Source: Methylobacterium frigidaeris (GTDB taxonomy: Bacteria; Pseudomonadota; Alphaproteobacteria; Rhizobiales; Beijerinckiaceae). Taken from it: a stretch of DNA of 63,293 nucleotides. A program made the position numbers and the translations under genes. Below, in pieces: positions 38,589-47,783 of this stretch (positions within the stretch are counted from its first letter, which is position 1; the number at the start of each line of letters is the position of its first letter). The notes beneath the pieces are model-generated. The model saw only the letters and a program-made list of their open reading frames with translations, was not told the DNA's origin and did no database searches. Where the stretch lies: contig NZ_BPQJ01000035.1 in NCBI RefSeq assembly GCF_022179185.1, positions 1 to 63,293 on the forward strand, in the 5' to 3' direction.

Positions 38589-39086
38589 ATGCGCGACTGG
38601 CGCCAGAGCCTGATGCCGGCGTCGTTCCGCGGCGCCCGGTTCCTCGTCGAGAAGGACGAGCTCGGCAAGGTCGGACGCTCGATCGTCCGGCACCGCTACG
38701 TCAAGTCCGAGACCCACGCGACCGAGGACATGGGCCGGCTGGTGCGGGAGTACCGCATCACCGCCTACCTCGCGAGCGACACCGCCGATGCCGAGAAGAC
38801 CGCGCTCATCACGGCGTGCGGGCGCGCCGGCGTCGGGACGCTCGTCCTGCCGCTGCAAGGCTCCGACCAGGTCCGGTGCGAGGGCTGCTCGACCGCGACC
38901 CACAAGGACCGACTCGGCTACATCGCGCTCGAACTCGAATTCGTCGAGGCCGGCCAGGACGGCGGCGGCTTTCCCGCGCTGGCGCTCGGCGACCGGATCG
39001 TCGAGAGCGCGCTCGACGGGCTCGGGAGCGCCGTCGGCGACGCGCTCACGACGTTCGACGGCGTGCGCGACCTCGGCCCCCCGTAG
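38589..39086 (+). CDS. DNA circularization protein, N-terminal part (Mu gp43-like)
   Basis: 165 residues. The start (DWRQSLMPASFRGARFLVEKDELGKVGRSIVRHRY) is the well-known N-terminal domain of Mu gp43/gpN-type proteins (PF07157). Whole-length relatives have over 400 residues; here the frame stops at 39086 and the rest seems to be encoded by the next gene in another frame. The product is a baseplate hub or tail component despite the historical name. Confidence 0.8.
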   Translation: MRDWRQSLMPASFRGARFLVEKDELGKVGRSIVRHRYVKSETHATEDMGRLVREYRITAYLASDTADAEKTALITACGRAGVGTLVLPLQGSDQVRCEGCSTATHKDRLGYIALELEFVEAGQDGGGFPALALGDRIVESALDGLGSAVGDALTTFDGVRDLGPP

Positions 39087-39099
39087 ACAGGATCCGCCC

Positions 39100-39840
39100 A
39101 TGGCGATCGCCCCCTCGGGCGCGCTGCCCGGCGCCGCGGTCGCGGCGATCGGGCTTGCCGCCCTCGTCCTCGACCTCGCCGGCCGGCTGCCGGGCGATCC
39201 TCAGGTGACCGAGGACGCGACCCGCGACTGCCGGCGGATCGCCGCGATCCTCGCGCCGCGGGCGACGCGCCGGGCGGCGGTGGCGGAGATCGCCCGCAGC
39301 CTCGTCGGATCGGTCCAGGCGCTCGCGCGCGCGGCCGATCCCGGCACGGCGGCCCCGCTCCTCTACGCGGCGGCGGCGCAGGCCGGCGCCACCTGCCCGG
39401 CCTCCGCCTCCCCGGTGCTCAAGCGGGAATACCGCTACGCCCGGGCGCTCGCGGCCGCGATCGAGGCGGCAGCCTTGGGCGAGGCGTTCCTGTGCGAGGC
39501 GCGCGCCGCCTATCCCGACCGGGTCGCGGCGCTCGCGGCGCGAGCCCGGATCGGGGCGGCGGCGGATGCGAGCTTCGACCGGATCGCCGAGCTGCTCGGG
39601 ATCGCGGTGGCCGAGATCATGGCGGCGGCGGCCCGCGAGGCGGCCGGACACCTCGTCCAGACCGCCGCGACCCTGCGCAGCGTCGTGCGGGTCGAGGCGG
39701 GCCGCTCGTTCCCGGCGACCTACGCCGCCTGGCACCTCTACCGCGACCCGTCCCGGGCGGAGGAGCTGCTCGCACGGGCGGCGTCGGGCACGCCGCTCTT
39801 CCTCCCCGCCACCTACGAGGCGCTGGCGCCCGACCGCTGA
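39100..39840 (+). CDS. Probable C-terminal part of the gp43-like protein
   Basis: 246 residues from ATG 39100 with AGGAT upstream. The helical, Ala-rich pattern and the closing FPATYAAWHLYRDPSRAEELL...GTPLFLPATYEAL block are like the C-terminal half of DNA circularization proteins. Together the two genes have about 410 residues, close to the single protein of Mu. It is either a natural split or an old frameshift. Confidence 0.65.
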   Translation: MAIAPSGALPGAAVAAIGLAALVLDLAGRLPGDPQVTEDATRDCRRIAAILAPRATRRAAVAEIARSLVGSVQALARAADPGTAAPLLYAAAAQAGATCPASASPVLKREYRYARALAAAIEAAALGEAFLCEARAAYPDRVAALAARARIGAAADASFDRIAELLGIAVAEIMAAAAREAAGHLVQTAATLRSVVRVEAGRSFPATYAAWHLYRDPSRAEELLARAASGTPLFLPATYEALAPDR

Positions 39841-39852
39841 CGAGGACCCGCG

Positions 39853-40947
39853 ATGCCGTTCGTCGAGGAGATCGTGAGCCTCACCGTCGACGGCACCCGG
39901 CTCCGGGGCTGGCAGGAAGTGAGCGTCGACCGCTCCGCGGAGTCGGCCGAGATCTCGTTCTCGCTCACCGCCACCAACCCGAGCTGGTCGGCCGAGGCCA
40001 AGACCCTGCGGCGGGGGAAAGCGGTCGAGATCCGCACCGCGCCCGGCGGTCGGGGCGGGGGCGATCTCCTGGTCAAGGGCTACGTCACCGGCTACGGCGC
40101 GAAGTACGCCCCGGACACGAAGACCATCACGATCGAGGGCAAGTCGAAGGCGGTCGACGCGATCGACTGCCATCCGGTCAAGCACAAGACCGGGCGGTTC
40201 GAGAACAAGACGCTCCTCGACATCGCCAAGGATCTCGACGAGGTGAACGTCGGGTTCACGACCGATCAACAGCTCGACAAGCTGGCAAAGGTGCAGCGCC
40301 AGCCGCTCGACACGATCTATCAGACGGTCGAGCGCGAGGCGCGCCGGCTCGGGCTGATGCTGCAAGGCGAGCCCGACGGGTCGATCAACATTACGCGGGC
40401 GGGTGTGAGGCGCCACGCGGGCGCCCTGGTGCTGGGGCAATCCCCGGTCCAGGAGATGGACATTCGGCTCAAGTGCGACGCGAAGTTCTCGAAGATCGTC
40501 GGCCGCGGGCAGCGCGCGACCGGCACCGGCACGGATGCCCTGCGGCTCGAGGAGAGCGAGGACGATCCGAGCGTCGGGCGCTACCGGCCCCTCCTCGTCA
40601 TCCCGGAAGGGGACTGGACGAAGAAGGAGCTGAAGAAGCGGCTGCAATGGGAGCGGCTGCGGCGCGCCGGCAACGGTACGACCATCTCGGTCAAGCTCTC
40701 GACCTGGCGCGACGAGGGCGGGCAGCTCTGGACGCCCGGCCTCCTGATGGCCGTCGTCAACGACCCTGAGGACGTCGACGGGGATTTCTCGGTCTCGAGC
40801 GTGAATTTCCGCCAGGGCGACGAGGGCACGGTCGCCTACGTCACCTTCGTCGACCCGAAGGCGCAGGGCGGCAAGGCCGCGAAGGGCAAGAGCGCGAAAG
40901 GGTCGGACGCGGTGTTCGACGCCGGCGATCCGGGGGATTGGGTCTGA
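39853..40947 (+). CDS. Baseplate hub protein (Mu gp44/gpP-like)
   Basis: 364 residues. Beta-barrel repeats at the start (SLTVDGTRLRGWQEVSVDRSAESAEISF), a KSKAVDAIDCHPVKHKTGRFENKTLLDIAKDL segment and the RPLLVIPEGDWTKKELKKRLQWE motif match Mu-type baseplate proteins of the gpD/gpP superfamily. It forms the central hub under the tube. The stop overlaps the next start (TGATG). Confidence 0.88.
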   Translation: MPFVEEIVSLTVDGTRLRGWQEVSVDRSAESAEISFSLTATNPSWSAEAKTLRRGKAVEIRTAPGGRGGGDLLVKGYVTGYGAKYAPDTKTITIEGKSKAVDAIDCHPVKHKTGRFENKTLLDIAKDLDEVNVGFTTDQQLDKLAKVQRQPLDTIYQTVEREARRLGLMLQGEPDGSINITRAGVRRHAGALVLGQSPVQEMDIRLKCDAKFSKIVGRGQRATGTGTDALRLEESEDDPSVGRYRPLLVIPEGDWTKKELKKRLQWERLRRAGNGTTISVKLSTWRDEGGQLWTPGLLMAVVNDPEDVDGDFSVSSVNFRQGDEGTVAYVTFVDPKAQGGKAAKGKSAKGSDAVFDAGDPGDWV

Positions 40948-41435
40948 TGAGCCGCACCAACCTGTTCCGCGCCGAGCTCGACAAGGTCTACGACGACGGC
41001 GAGTTGCAGCTCGGCAAGGGCCGGGGCTACGCGGGCGAGGAGATGGACCGGGTGCACCTCGTGCGCCAGTTCGGGTTCCATAGCCACGCCCCGAAGGGCT
41101 CGCACGGCATCGGCATCACGGGCTCGGGCGAGCGCGGCTTGACCGCGTTCCTCGGGCTCGAGAGCCCGCAGCACCGCCCGAAGAAGACCGAGGCCGGCTC
41201 GACCACGATCTACGACGCCAACGGCAACGCGATCTCCATCGTCGAGCGGGAGATGCGGGTGGTGCACGGCAAGCAGCACGTGATCGCGGTCGGGGGCGTG
41301 ACGCTGACCGTCACCAAGGACGGCCTCGACATCCGCGGCGGCAAGGTCACCCACGACGGCAAGAATATCGGTGCCGACCACAAGCACGGCGGTGTGGAGG
41401 CCGGCAGCGCGAACACCGACGTGCCGCAGGAGTAG
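40947..41435 (+). CDS. Baseplate spike protein (Mu gp45/gpV-like)
   Basis: 162 residues from ATG 40947. An N-terminal OB-like domain (RVHLVRQFGFHSHAPKGSHGIGI) is followed by the triple beta-helix region (GNAISIVEREMRVVHG, GLDIRGGKVTHDGKNIG). The C-terminal tip has DHKHGG, the H-x-H pair that binds iron at the apex of P2/Mu-type spikes. It would puncture the outer membrane. Confidence 0.92.
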   Translation: MSRTNLFRAELDKVYDDGELQLGKGRGYAGEEMDRVHLVRQFGFHSHAPKGSHGIGITGSGERGLTAFLGLESPQHRPKKTEAGSTTIYDANGNAISIVEREMRVVHGKQHVIAVGGVTLTVTKDGLDIRGGKVTHDGKNIGADHKHGGVEAGSANTDVPQE

Positions 41436-41440
41436 GCCCC

Positions 41441-41977
41441 ATGCAGTTCACCCTCACGCCCCTCGCCGAGGCCGGCGTGGCGGTGCTCCCTCCCGACATC
41501 GTCTGGAATGGCACGGTCGGGGATTTCGCGGTCTCGACCGACCCGGCCGACGGTCCGGTCGGCGGGCTCGTCGCGGCGAACCCCTTGCGGACCGCGATCC
41601 TGCTTCTCCTGTTCACCGACGCCCGCGCCGATCCGAGGGATCTGCGCTTCGAGCACCGGGGCGACGCCCGCGGCTGGCCCGGCGACGGGTTCGACGTCGA
41701 CACCGCGAACGGCGAGGCGCCCTTGGGCTCGCTCCTGTGGCTCTACCGCCGGCGGGAGCTCTCCGACCTCACCGCCCGCGAGATCGCGGCGGAGGCCGAG
41801 CGGGCGTTAAAGCCCCTCCTCGACCAGGGCGCGGCGACGACCGTGACGGCGTCCGCCACCGCCGACAAGGTGGGCGGCCGGGTTCTCCTGTCCGTCGGCG
41901 TCTACGGCCGCGACGGGTCCGAGGCCTACGCGGCGAAATTCGACCTCCTGTGGAAGCGAGCAGATGGCCGGCTATGA
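41441..41977 (+). CDS. Baseplate wedge protein (Mu gp46-like)
   Basis: 178 residues. The LRTAILLLLFTDARADPRDLRFEHRGDARGWPGDGFD region (few cysteines, many Asp/Gly loops) and LGSLLWLYRRRELSDLTAREIAAEAERAL match Mu gp46 (PF07409). It belongs to the baseplate wedge, and overlaps the baseplate J gene by 14 bp. Confidence 0.87.
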   Translation: MQFTLTPLAEAGVAVLPPDIVWNGTVGDFAVSTDPADGPVGGLVAANPLRTAILLLLFTDARADPRDLRFEHRGDARGWPGDGFDVDTANGEAPLGSLLWLYRRRELSDLTAREIAAEAERALKPLLDQGAATTVTASATADKVGGRVLLSVGVYGRDGSEAYAAKFDLLWKRADGRL

Positions 41978-43088
41978 GATCCGCTCGCTCGCGAGCCTGT
42001 CGAAGGTCGCGCGGGGCTACTTCACCGGCGCCGTGGACGGCGCGGTGGCCGCGCTGTGGGCGAATACGTTTACGGTCTTCGCCAAGGTTCTGGGGCAGCT
42101 CGACCACCTGCACGACCTGCGCCGGGCCTGGCTGTTCAAACAGATCTTTGCCTCGTCGGCCGACGAGCTCTGGCTCACCCGCCACGGCTTCGAGCTCGGC
42201 CTCTCCCGCGCGCCGGGCGCGCCCGCCTTCGGGCAGGTGAGCCTCCCCGCGCCGACGGGCGTGCTCGTGCCGGCCGGCCTGTCGTTCACGCGAGGGGACG
42301 GCGTCGCCTACACGAGCCTCACCGGCGGCACGGCGCGCGCCGGCCTCGTCACGGTCTACGTCGAGGCGGATCTCGCGGGCGCCGCCGGCAACGCGTCGAT
42401 CGGCACGAGCCTCGCGCTCTCGCCCGACTCGCCCGCGCCGGACGGGGTCGGCGACACCGCCACGGTGGTCGCCGGCGACACCGGCGAGGCCGGCCTCTCC
42501 GGCGGGATCGAGGCTGAGACGCTCGAGGCGTTCCGCGCCCGCGTCCTCGCCCGCAAGCGCAACCCCCCGCACGGGGGGTCGGCGCTCGACTATGCGCAAT
42601 GGCTGCGCGAGGCGATCCCGAATGCCGCCGGCGTCTGGGTCGACTCGTTCTCCAACGACACCCGGTCGGTCTGGGTCGCGTTCACGGTCGTCGACGACCC
42701 GGACGCCGGCACGAGCCGGCTGCCGACGCCCGGCGAGATCGCGGTGGCGCAGGCCTATCTCGACGACCCGCTGCGGCGGCCCGTGACCGCGCGGGTGTTC
42801 GTCGCAGGCCTCATCCCGATACCGGTCCCGCTCCTCATCGCCGGCCTCGACCCGGACCGGCCGGAGACCCGCGCGGCGATCGCCGCCGAGGTCGCGGCGG
42901 TGTTCGCCGACCGGGCCGAGCCGGGCAAGCCCACGCAAGGACCGTTCAGCCTCTCGCGCTCCTGGCTCGACGAGGCGGTGAGCCGCGCGACCGGCGAGGA
43001 CCGCCACCGGCTGACGAGCCCGGCCGCCGACCTCGTGTTCGGGGCCGGGGAATACCCGGTCCTCGGGACGATCTCCTACACCGACTGA
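41964..43088 (+). CDS. Baseplate J-like protein (Mu gp47)
   Basis: 374 residues. The family signature GTSLALSPDSPAPDGVGDTATV, the GGIEAETLEAFRARVLARKRNPPHGGSALDYAQWLREA segment and a VTARVFVAGLIPIPVPLLI strand match baseplate J (PF04865). It is a main wedge component. Gene order gp46-gp47-gp48 is as in Mu. Confidence 0.93.
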   Translation: MAGYEIRSLASLSKVARGYFTGAVDGAVAALWANTFTVFAKVLGQLDHLHDLRRAWLFKQIFASSADELWLTRHGFELGLSRAPGAPAFGQVSLPAPTGVLVPAGLSFTRGDGVAYTSLTGGTARAGLVTVYVEADLAGAAGNASIGTSLALSPDSPAPDGVGDTATVVAGDTGEAGLSGGIEAETLEAFRARVLARKRNPPHGGSALDYAQWLREAIPNAAGVWVDSFSNDTRSVWVAFTVVDDPDAGTSRLPTPGEIAVAQAYLDDPLRRPVTARVFVAGLIPIPVPLLIAGLDPDRPETRAAIAAEVAAVFADRAEPGKPTQGPFSLSRSWLDEAVSRATGEDRHRLTSPAADLVFGAGEYPVLGTISYTD

Positions 43089-43107
43089 CCCGGACGAGGT
43101 GCCGACC

Positions 43108-44076
43108 ATGCTGTCTGCCGCACTCCGGGCGCTCGGCTGCCTCACCGCCGACCGGGTGCTGCCGACGGCCGACCTCGGCACCGTGACGGTCGACACGGTG
43201 CCCGACGGCTGCGGACCGGGCTGGCCCTGCGAGGCTCTGCCCGGGACCCCGCCCTCGGTCGCCGACCGGCAGGCGGCGCCGAGCGCCGACGACCTCTATC
43301 CGCAAATCGCGGGCGTCCTGACGCCCCGCGGGCCGGCCTGGGGCACCGACGAGGCCGGCGACGGCCGCGGGGCCGGGCCCGTCATGCGCGGCGTCTGGCG
43401 CGCGCTGAGCCAGTGGGTCGCGCGTCAGAACGCCGACGAGTGGACGCTCGCGACGCAAGCGCTGCCCTCGGCGATCACCTACAGCCTGCCCGACTGGGAG
43501 GCCGAGTACGGCCTGCCCGATCCGTGTTCCCCGGGCGGGTTCACGACCGAGAGCCGGATCGCCGCGGTGCGCGCCCGGTTCGGGGCCAGGGGCGGCAGCT
43601 CGCCCGCCTACTTCATCTGCCTGGCCGCCTCGCTCGGGTACGCGATCACGATCGAGGAGCCGACGCAGTTCCTCTGCGACGTCTCGGCGGTCGGGACCGA
43701 CGCGCTCGTCGAGACGTGGTTCACTTGCGACGGGGGCGAGTGCGACGGCGACCCCATCGAGGGGTTCGCGATGGCGCCGGCGGCCGACGACACCGACCAG
43801 GTCGGCGGCGACCCCTTCGTCGAGGGCTGGTGCGTCGCCGACGAGGGGATGTGCGACGTCACGCCCCTCGAGTTCTATGCGACCAACCCGAACGCGGATG
43901 CCTGGCAGTTCTGGGTCGTGCACGTCGCGGCCCAGGGCGACACGTGGTTCGCGTGCGACGAGGGCGAGTGCGACACCGACCCGATCGAGGGGTTCCGCTC
44001 GGCCGCCGACCTCGAATGCCTCCTGCGCCGCGTCAGCCCGGCCCATACCGCCCTGGTCATCGCCTACGACGGCTGA
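43108..44076 (+). CDS. Mu gp48-like (DUF2313) tail protein with cysteine-rich repeat extension
   Basis: 322 residues from ATG 43108 with GAGG upstream. Residues about 65-200 match DUF2313 (LTPRGPAWGTDE, LPDWEAEYGLPDPC, RIAAVRARFGARGGSSPAYFICLAASLGY). The C-terminal third contains three imperfect repeats with paired cysteines (TWFTCDGGECDGDPIEGF; GWCVADEGMCDVTPLEFY; TWFACDEGECDTDPIEGF). The family usually has about 190-200 residues, so the repeats and the N-terminal 60 residues are additions. It connects the baseplate to the fibres. Confidence 0.85.
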   Translation: MLSAALRALGCLTADRVLPTADLGTVTVDTVPDGCGPGWPCEALPGTPPSVADRQAAPSADDLYPQIAGVLTPRGPAWGTDEAGDGRGAGPVMRGVWRALSQWVARQNADEWTLATQALPSAITYSLPDWEAEYGLPDPCSPGGFTTESRIAAVRARFGARGGSSPAYFICLAASLGYAITIEEPTQFLCDVSAVGTDALVETWFTCDGGECDGDPIEGFAMAPAADDTDQVGGDPFVEGWCVADEGMCDVTPLEFYATNPNADAWQFWVVHVAAQGDTWFACDEGECDTDPIEGFRSAADLECLLRRVSPAHTALVIAYDG

Positions 44077-44159
44077 TCCGCCGCCCCGTCCCGCCCTGCC
44101 CGCCCGACCCGCCGCCTCCCCGCGCGCGGGATCGCCCACCCTCGGGAGCCCGATCCCCC

Positions 44160-44864
44160 ATGCTCTACAACCCGCCCTCCGGCTCGACCGACCCGAACGC
44201 CGGCTACAAAGGCAAGAACGTCGCGGCCGGCCAGCAGGGCTCGCGCATCCCCCCCTCGGCGGTCGAGTTCACGCAGCGCGAGATCGTCAACGCGATCCTC
44301 GAGAGCGGCCAGTCGCCGACGAACGAGGATCTGCATCAGCTCTGGAAGGCGATGAAGATCGCCGTAAAGAGCGTCGAGAGCATCGAGTACATCATCAATC
44401 AATTCTACGACAAGCCCGGGACCTACTGGCGCCTCGACAGCCCGACGGTGGTGGTCCCCGCCGCCGCCCAGACCGTGCTGGCGAACTACGCGACCCGGGT
44501 CGCGACGGTCGGCGCGGGCACCGACGTCTCGGCGCTCTCGGGCGTCGTGACCATCGGGCCGGACGACGGCGGGGTCTACGTGCTGACCGCCACCAACGCG
44601 GTCGACATTCCCACCACCGACGAGTCGATCGTCCTGTGGAAGGGCGACGCCGGGAACCCGCTCGCCACGGCGATCGCCACCTCGCGCGGGCCCTATCCCG
44701 ATCCGGGCTCGAACGCCAACGACAAGTCGGTCACGGCGGTGATCCGGCTCGCGCCCGGCGACAAGGTCACGGCGACGTATTACCAGCTCAACCCCGGTAA
44801 TTCTCCCGCCAATTCTCTCAATCAAGCGCTCGGCCACTTCGGCGGCGTGCGGGTCGCGGGGTAA
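44160..44864 (+). CDS. Tail-fibre-region protein with C1q-like beta domain
   Basis: 234 residues from ATG 44160. The N-terminal part (RIPPSAVEFTQREIVNAILESGQSPTNEDLHQLWKAMK) is common at the base of phage fibre proteins. The second half (ATVGAGTDVSALSGVVTIGP, DDGGVYVLTATNAVDI, VTAVIRLAPGDKVTATYYQLN) has the strand order of C1q/TNF-like jelly rolls. It probably trimerises at the fibre tip or collar. Confidence 0.7.
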   Translation: MLYNPPSGSTDPNAGYKGKNVAAGQQGSRIPPSAVEFTQREIVNAILESGQSPTNEDLHQLWKAMKIAVKSVESIEYIINQFYDKPGTYWRLDSPTVVVPAAAQTVLANYATRVATVGAGTDVSALSGVVTIGPDDGGVYVLTATNAVDIPTTDESIVLWKGDAGNPLATAIATSRGPYPDPGSNANDKSVTAVIRLAPGDKVTATYYQLNPGNSPANSLNQALGHFGGVRVAG

Positions 44865-45277
44865 TGATCATGGTGAGCGTCCCCTTTGCTTCGGCCGCGG
44901 CCGTCACGAACGCCATGGCGGCGCTGTCGGCCGCCGACCGCCCGGCCTGCGTCGCCCACCCGCAGGCCGACGGCACCTATCTCGTCACCGCGCCCGACCG
45001 CCTCGAGGCGGCATTGCGCGCCCCCCACCCGGTCGCACCGCTGGCGCTGCCCGACGTGTCCTCGGCGCAGGCGAAGATCCAGCTCGCCCGCGCCGGCCTG
45101 CTCCCGGCGGTCAAGAGCGCGGTCGCGGCGGCGGGGACGGAGGTCGAGATCTGGTTCTCGGACGCGCGGACCTGGCAGCGCGGCAATCCCTACGTCGCCG
45201 CGCTCGGCGCCGCGCTCGGTCTGTCCGCGGGCGAGATCGACGACCTCTTCCGGCAGGCCGCCGCGATCGCGGCCTGA
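44864..45277 (+). CDS. Hypothetical protein of the fibre module
   Basis: 137 residues with ATG in a TAATG overlap (an internal ATG at 44870 is possible). It has a helical pattern with an IWFSDARTWQRGNPYVAALGAALGLSAGEIDDLFRQA end, resembling small phage proteins found beside fibre genes. A fibre-assembly role is possible. Confidence 0.6.
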   Translation: MIMVSVPFASAAAVTNAMAALSAADRPACVAHPQADGTYLVTAPDRLEAALRAPHPVAPLALPDVSSAQAKIQLARAGLLPAVKSAVAAAGTEVEIWFSDARTWQRGNPYVAALGAALGLSAGEIDDLFRQAAAIAA

Positions 45278-45316
45278 TCCCCGCGCCACCCTTCAGCCCG
45301 GCGCGAGGAGCCGATC

Positions 45317-46333
45317 ATGGTCGACATCACGCCGATCCGCGTCGGCGACCGCCCCAACGACGGCAAGGGCGACCTCGCCCGCGAGGCCTGGATCAAGGCG
45401 AACGCCAACACGTTCGCCCTCAAGACGGCCGTCGAGGACATCTCGGGCGCCGTCGGCGATCTCGCCGACATCGTCCCCAAGGGGCTCGCGGCCCTCGCGC
45501 TCACCGCCCGGGGGCCGCTTCCCGGGGGGCGGTTCCTCGCGGCCTACGGCGACCGTCAGGCGGTCGTCGTCGCTCCCGCGGACAGCGCGAGCGCGGCCGG
45601 CCGGGCGATCGGCTACCTCGAGGGCGCGGCGGCCGACGGGGCGGCGATCAGCGCCCGCGTCGCCGGCGCGGTCGCGGCGCCGCTCGCCGACTGGACCGCG
45701 GCGGGCCTGCCCGTCTACCTCACCGACGACGGCCGCCCGACGACGGTGCGGCGCACGAGCGGCTGGGTGCAGTCGGTCGGCACGACGACGGGCCCGGGCA
45801 CCTTCGCGCTCGCGCTTGCTCCCGCCGTGTGGCGCGTCCCGGCCGTCGCGCTCGCCGATCTCGTCGCGGCGCTGCCGCAGGCCCTGACGGAGGCCGTGCG
45901 CGCGCTGGGCCTCGCGCCCCCGGTCGGCGCCGGGGTGCTCTGGCGCAACGGGTCGTTCGTCGTCCTGTCGCCCGCCCTCGACGGCGCGCCCTACGTCGCC
46001 CCGTCCGGGGCCGGGTCCGCGGGCGCCCTCGACCCGGTCTCGGCGCTCCTGCCCGTCGCGCTGCCGCTCGTGCTGCGCGCGCTGCCGACCAGCCCGCCGG
46101 CCGGCGCCGGCGTGCTCTGGCGCAACAACGGCCTCGTCGCACTCTCCCCCGCCCTCGACGGCTCGCCCTATCCGGTGACCCTGATGCCGTCCGGCGGCGC
46201 CGGGGCGCTCGGGGCGGTGCGGGCCGTGGTCCTGCCCTGGCTCGCCGGGACCCTGCCGACGCTCCCGCTCAATCCCCCGATCGCGCCCGGCATCGTCTGG
46301 CGGGCGCAGCACCGCCTCGCGCTCTCGCTCTAG
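45317..46333 (+). CDS. Tail fibre-like protein with C-terminal repeats
   Basis: 338 residues. The N-terminus (ITPIRVGDRPNDGKGDLAREAWIKANANTFAL) is typical of fibre or baseplate-attachment proteins. The C-terminal third has three imperfect repeats: PPVGAGVLWRNGSFVVLSP, PPAGAGVLWRNNGLVALSP, and a shorter PPIAPGIVWRAQHRLALSL at the end. Such repeats often form beta-structured fibre shafts. No enzymatic motif. Confidence 0.7.
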   Translation: MVDITPIRVGDRPNDGKGDLAREAWIKANANTFALKTAVEDISGAVGDLADIVPKGLAALALTARGPLPGGRFLAAYGDRQAVVVAPADSASAAGRAIGYLEGAAADGAAISARVAGAVAAPLADWTAAGLPVYLTDDGRPTTVRRTSGWVQSVGTTTGPGTFALALAPAVWRVPAVALADLVAALPQALTEAVRALGLAPPVGAGVLWRNGSFVVLSPALDGAPYVAPSGAGSAGALDPVSALLPVALPLVLRALPTSPPAGAGVLWRNNGLVALSPALDGSPYPVTLMPSGGAGALGAVRAVVLPWLAGTLPTLPLNPPIAPGIVWRAQHRLALSL

Positions 46334-46343
46334 AGGACCCCCG

Positions 46344-47783
46344 ATGCTCCGCCTCCTCCTGGCCCTCGCCCTCGCCGGGCTGATCGGGGCCGCGCCCGCC
46401 CGCGCCTGGGACCCGGCCTCCGCCGGACGCTACGGCGGCATGGACCTCGACAGCCTCGACGTCGGCGGGCGCGCCCTCGCGCGCGGCAGCTTCATGGTCG
46501 GCCCGGGCTGCGCCTCGACCGCCGGCGCCTACGCGACCGACGGCACCCAGAGCTGGGAGCCGAGCTGCTTTGGCGTGTTCTCCGCGCCCGGCCAGGACGT
46601 CCGCACGAACCTGACCCGGGGCACCGCCGCGGTCGATCCGAGCGCCACGCCGAAGGTGCCGAACAGCAAATTGTACGCGCCGTTCATGATCCAGGCGCGG
46701 GCGTCAGGGGCGCTCGACAAAGAACAGAACGGCATGATCATCAACCTCGACGTCCTGGGCGGCGCCCAGAGCGCCGCGGGGCTCGACAACACCAACACGA
46801 CGGGCCAGCTCATCTCGGTGCGGCAGCGCCCGGGCCCGGACGGCGAGAAGCCGCCCTCGACCTGGGGCCACAACGTCGACATCCACATCGCCCCCGGCTC
46901 CGGCGGCGTGCAGACCTGGGGTGTCGAGTACGACATCAACAACTTCAACCAGAACTGCTACCCGGGCTCGTCGTGCCTGTCCTCCGCGATGTACTTCAAC
47001 GGCATCGGCGGCTGGACCAACACCGCGTGGCTCTACTCCGGCGGCGGCACCACCCAGACCCGCCACTTGTCCGTCACCGTCGCGAACGGGGTCGTCACCC
47101 GGACGGCCGGCGAGTCGTTCAACCGGGCGATCTACCGCCTCAAGATCGCCAACGTCCTCTACCGCGTCCAGTACGTGAACCCGGATCGGGTCGATGCGAG
47201 CGTCGCGATCCCGAACTACGCCTCGCCCGTCGCCGCGTCGTGGGACAACGCGATGGTCGCCAACGGCGTCCTGTTCCAGGGCGAGAACATGGCGTCGGAC
47301 AACGACCTCGCCCTGAACACCTCGGCGTACAACGCGATCACCGTCGCCGGAAAGCACCACGTCGGCCTGAACACCGCCAGCGACGACGCACGGTTCGCCG
47401 TCGTCGCCAGCGAAGAGCAGAAAGTCTGCCTGAAGACGTTCGACGGGTGCTGGTCGTTCATCGGCGGCGCGATGCAGTACACCAACCAGGGCCAGTCGGT
47501 CCTGCAGCTCGTCTCGGTCGCGAACGGGGCGAACGGCCTGCGCGCGACCGCGGCGGGCACCGGGTTCGGGCCGTTGATCGAGCCGACGGGCGGCGAGGCC
47601 ACCATCGCGCTCAACCTCAGCGGCAAGGGCGGCGGTGCCGTGCAGGTGGTCTCGCCGCTCTCGCTCTCGGCCGGCATCGCCGCGCCGGGCCTGCCGACCG
47701 CCGCCGGCGCCGTCCGCGGCACGCTGTGCGTCGACACGGCCGGCGCCGTCTACGTCAAGACGACCCCGGGAGCCTGCCTGTGA
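46344..47783 (+). CDS. Fibre-like protein with Sec signal peptide and paired cysteines
   Basis: 479 residues. The start is a textbook Sec signal (MLRLLLALALAGLIGAAPARA, likely cut after residue 21). The mature part is beta-rich and repetitive. Cysteines come in pairs at similar spacing (GPGC...SCFG, NCYPGSSC, VCLKTFDGC, LCVDTAG...GACL), as if disulfide-bonded. Tail proteins normally fold in the cytoplasm, so an exported product here is unusual: it may be released by the lysogen, or the leader may have another role. It overlaps the next GTG. Confidence 0.7.
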   Translation: MLRLLLALALAGLIGAAPARAWDPASAGRYGGMDLDSLDVGGRALARGSFMVGPGCASTAGAYATDGTQSWEPSCFGVFSAPGQDVRTNLTRGTAAVDPSATPKVPNSKLYAPFMIQARASGALDKEQNGMIINLDVLGGAQSAAGLDNTNTTGQLISVRQRPGPDGEKPPSTWGHNVDIHIAPGSGGVQTWGVEYDINNFNQNCYPGSSCLSSAMYFNGIGGWTNTAWLYSGGGTTQTRHLSVTVANGVVTRTAGESFNRAIYRLKIANVLYRVQYVNPDRVDASVAIPNYASPVAASWDNAMVANGVLFQGENMASDNDLALNTSAYNAITVAGKHHVGLNTASDDARFAVVASEEQKVCLKTFDGCWSFIGGAMQYTNQGQSVLQLVSVANGANGLRATAAGTGFGPLIEPTGGEATIALNLSGKGGGAVQVVSPLSLSAGIAAPGLPTAAGAVRGTLCVDTAGAVYVKTTPGACL

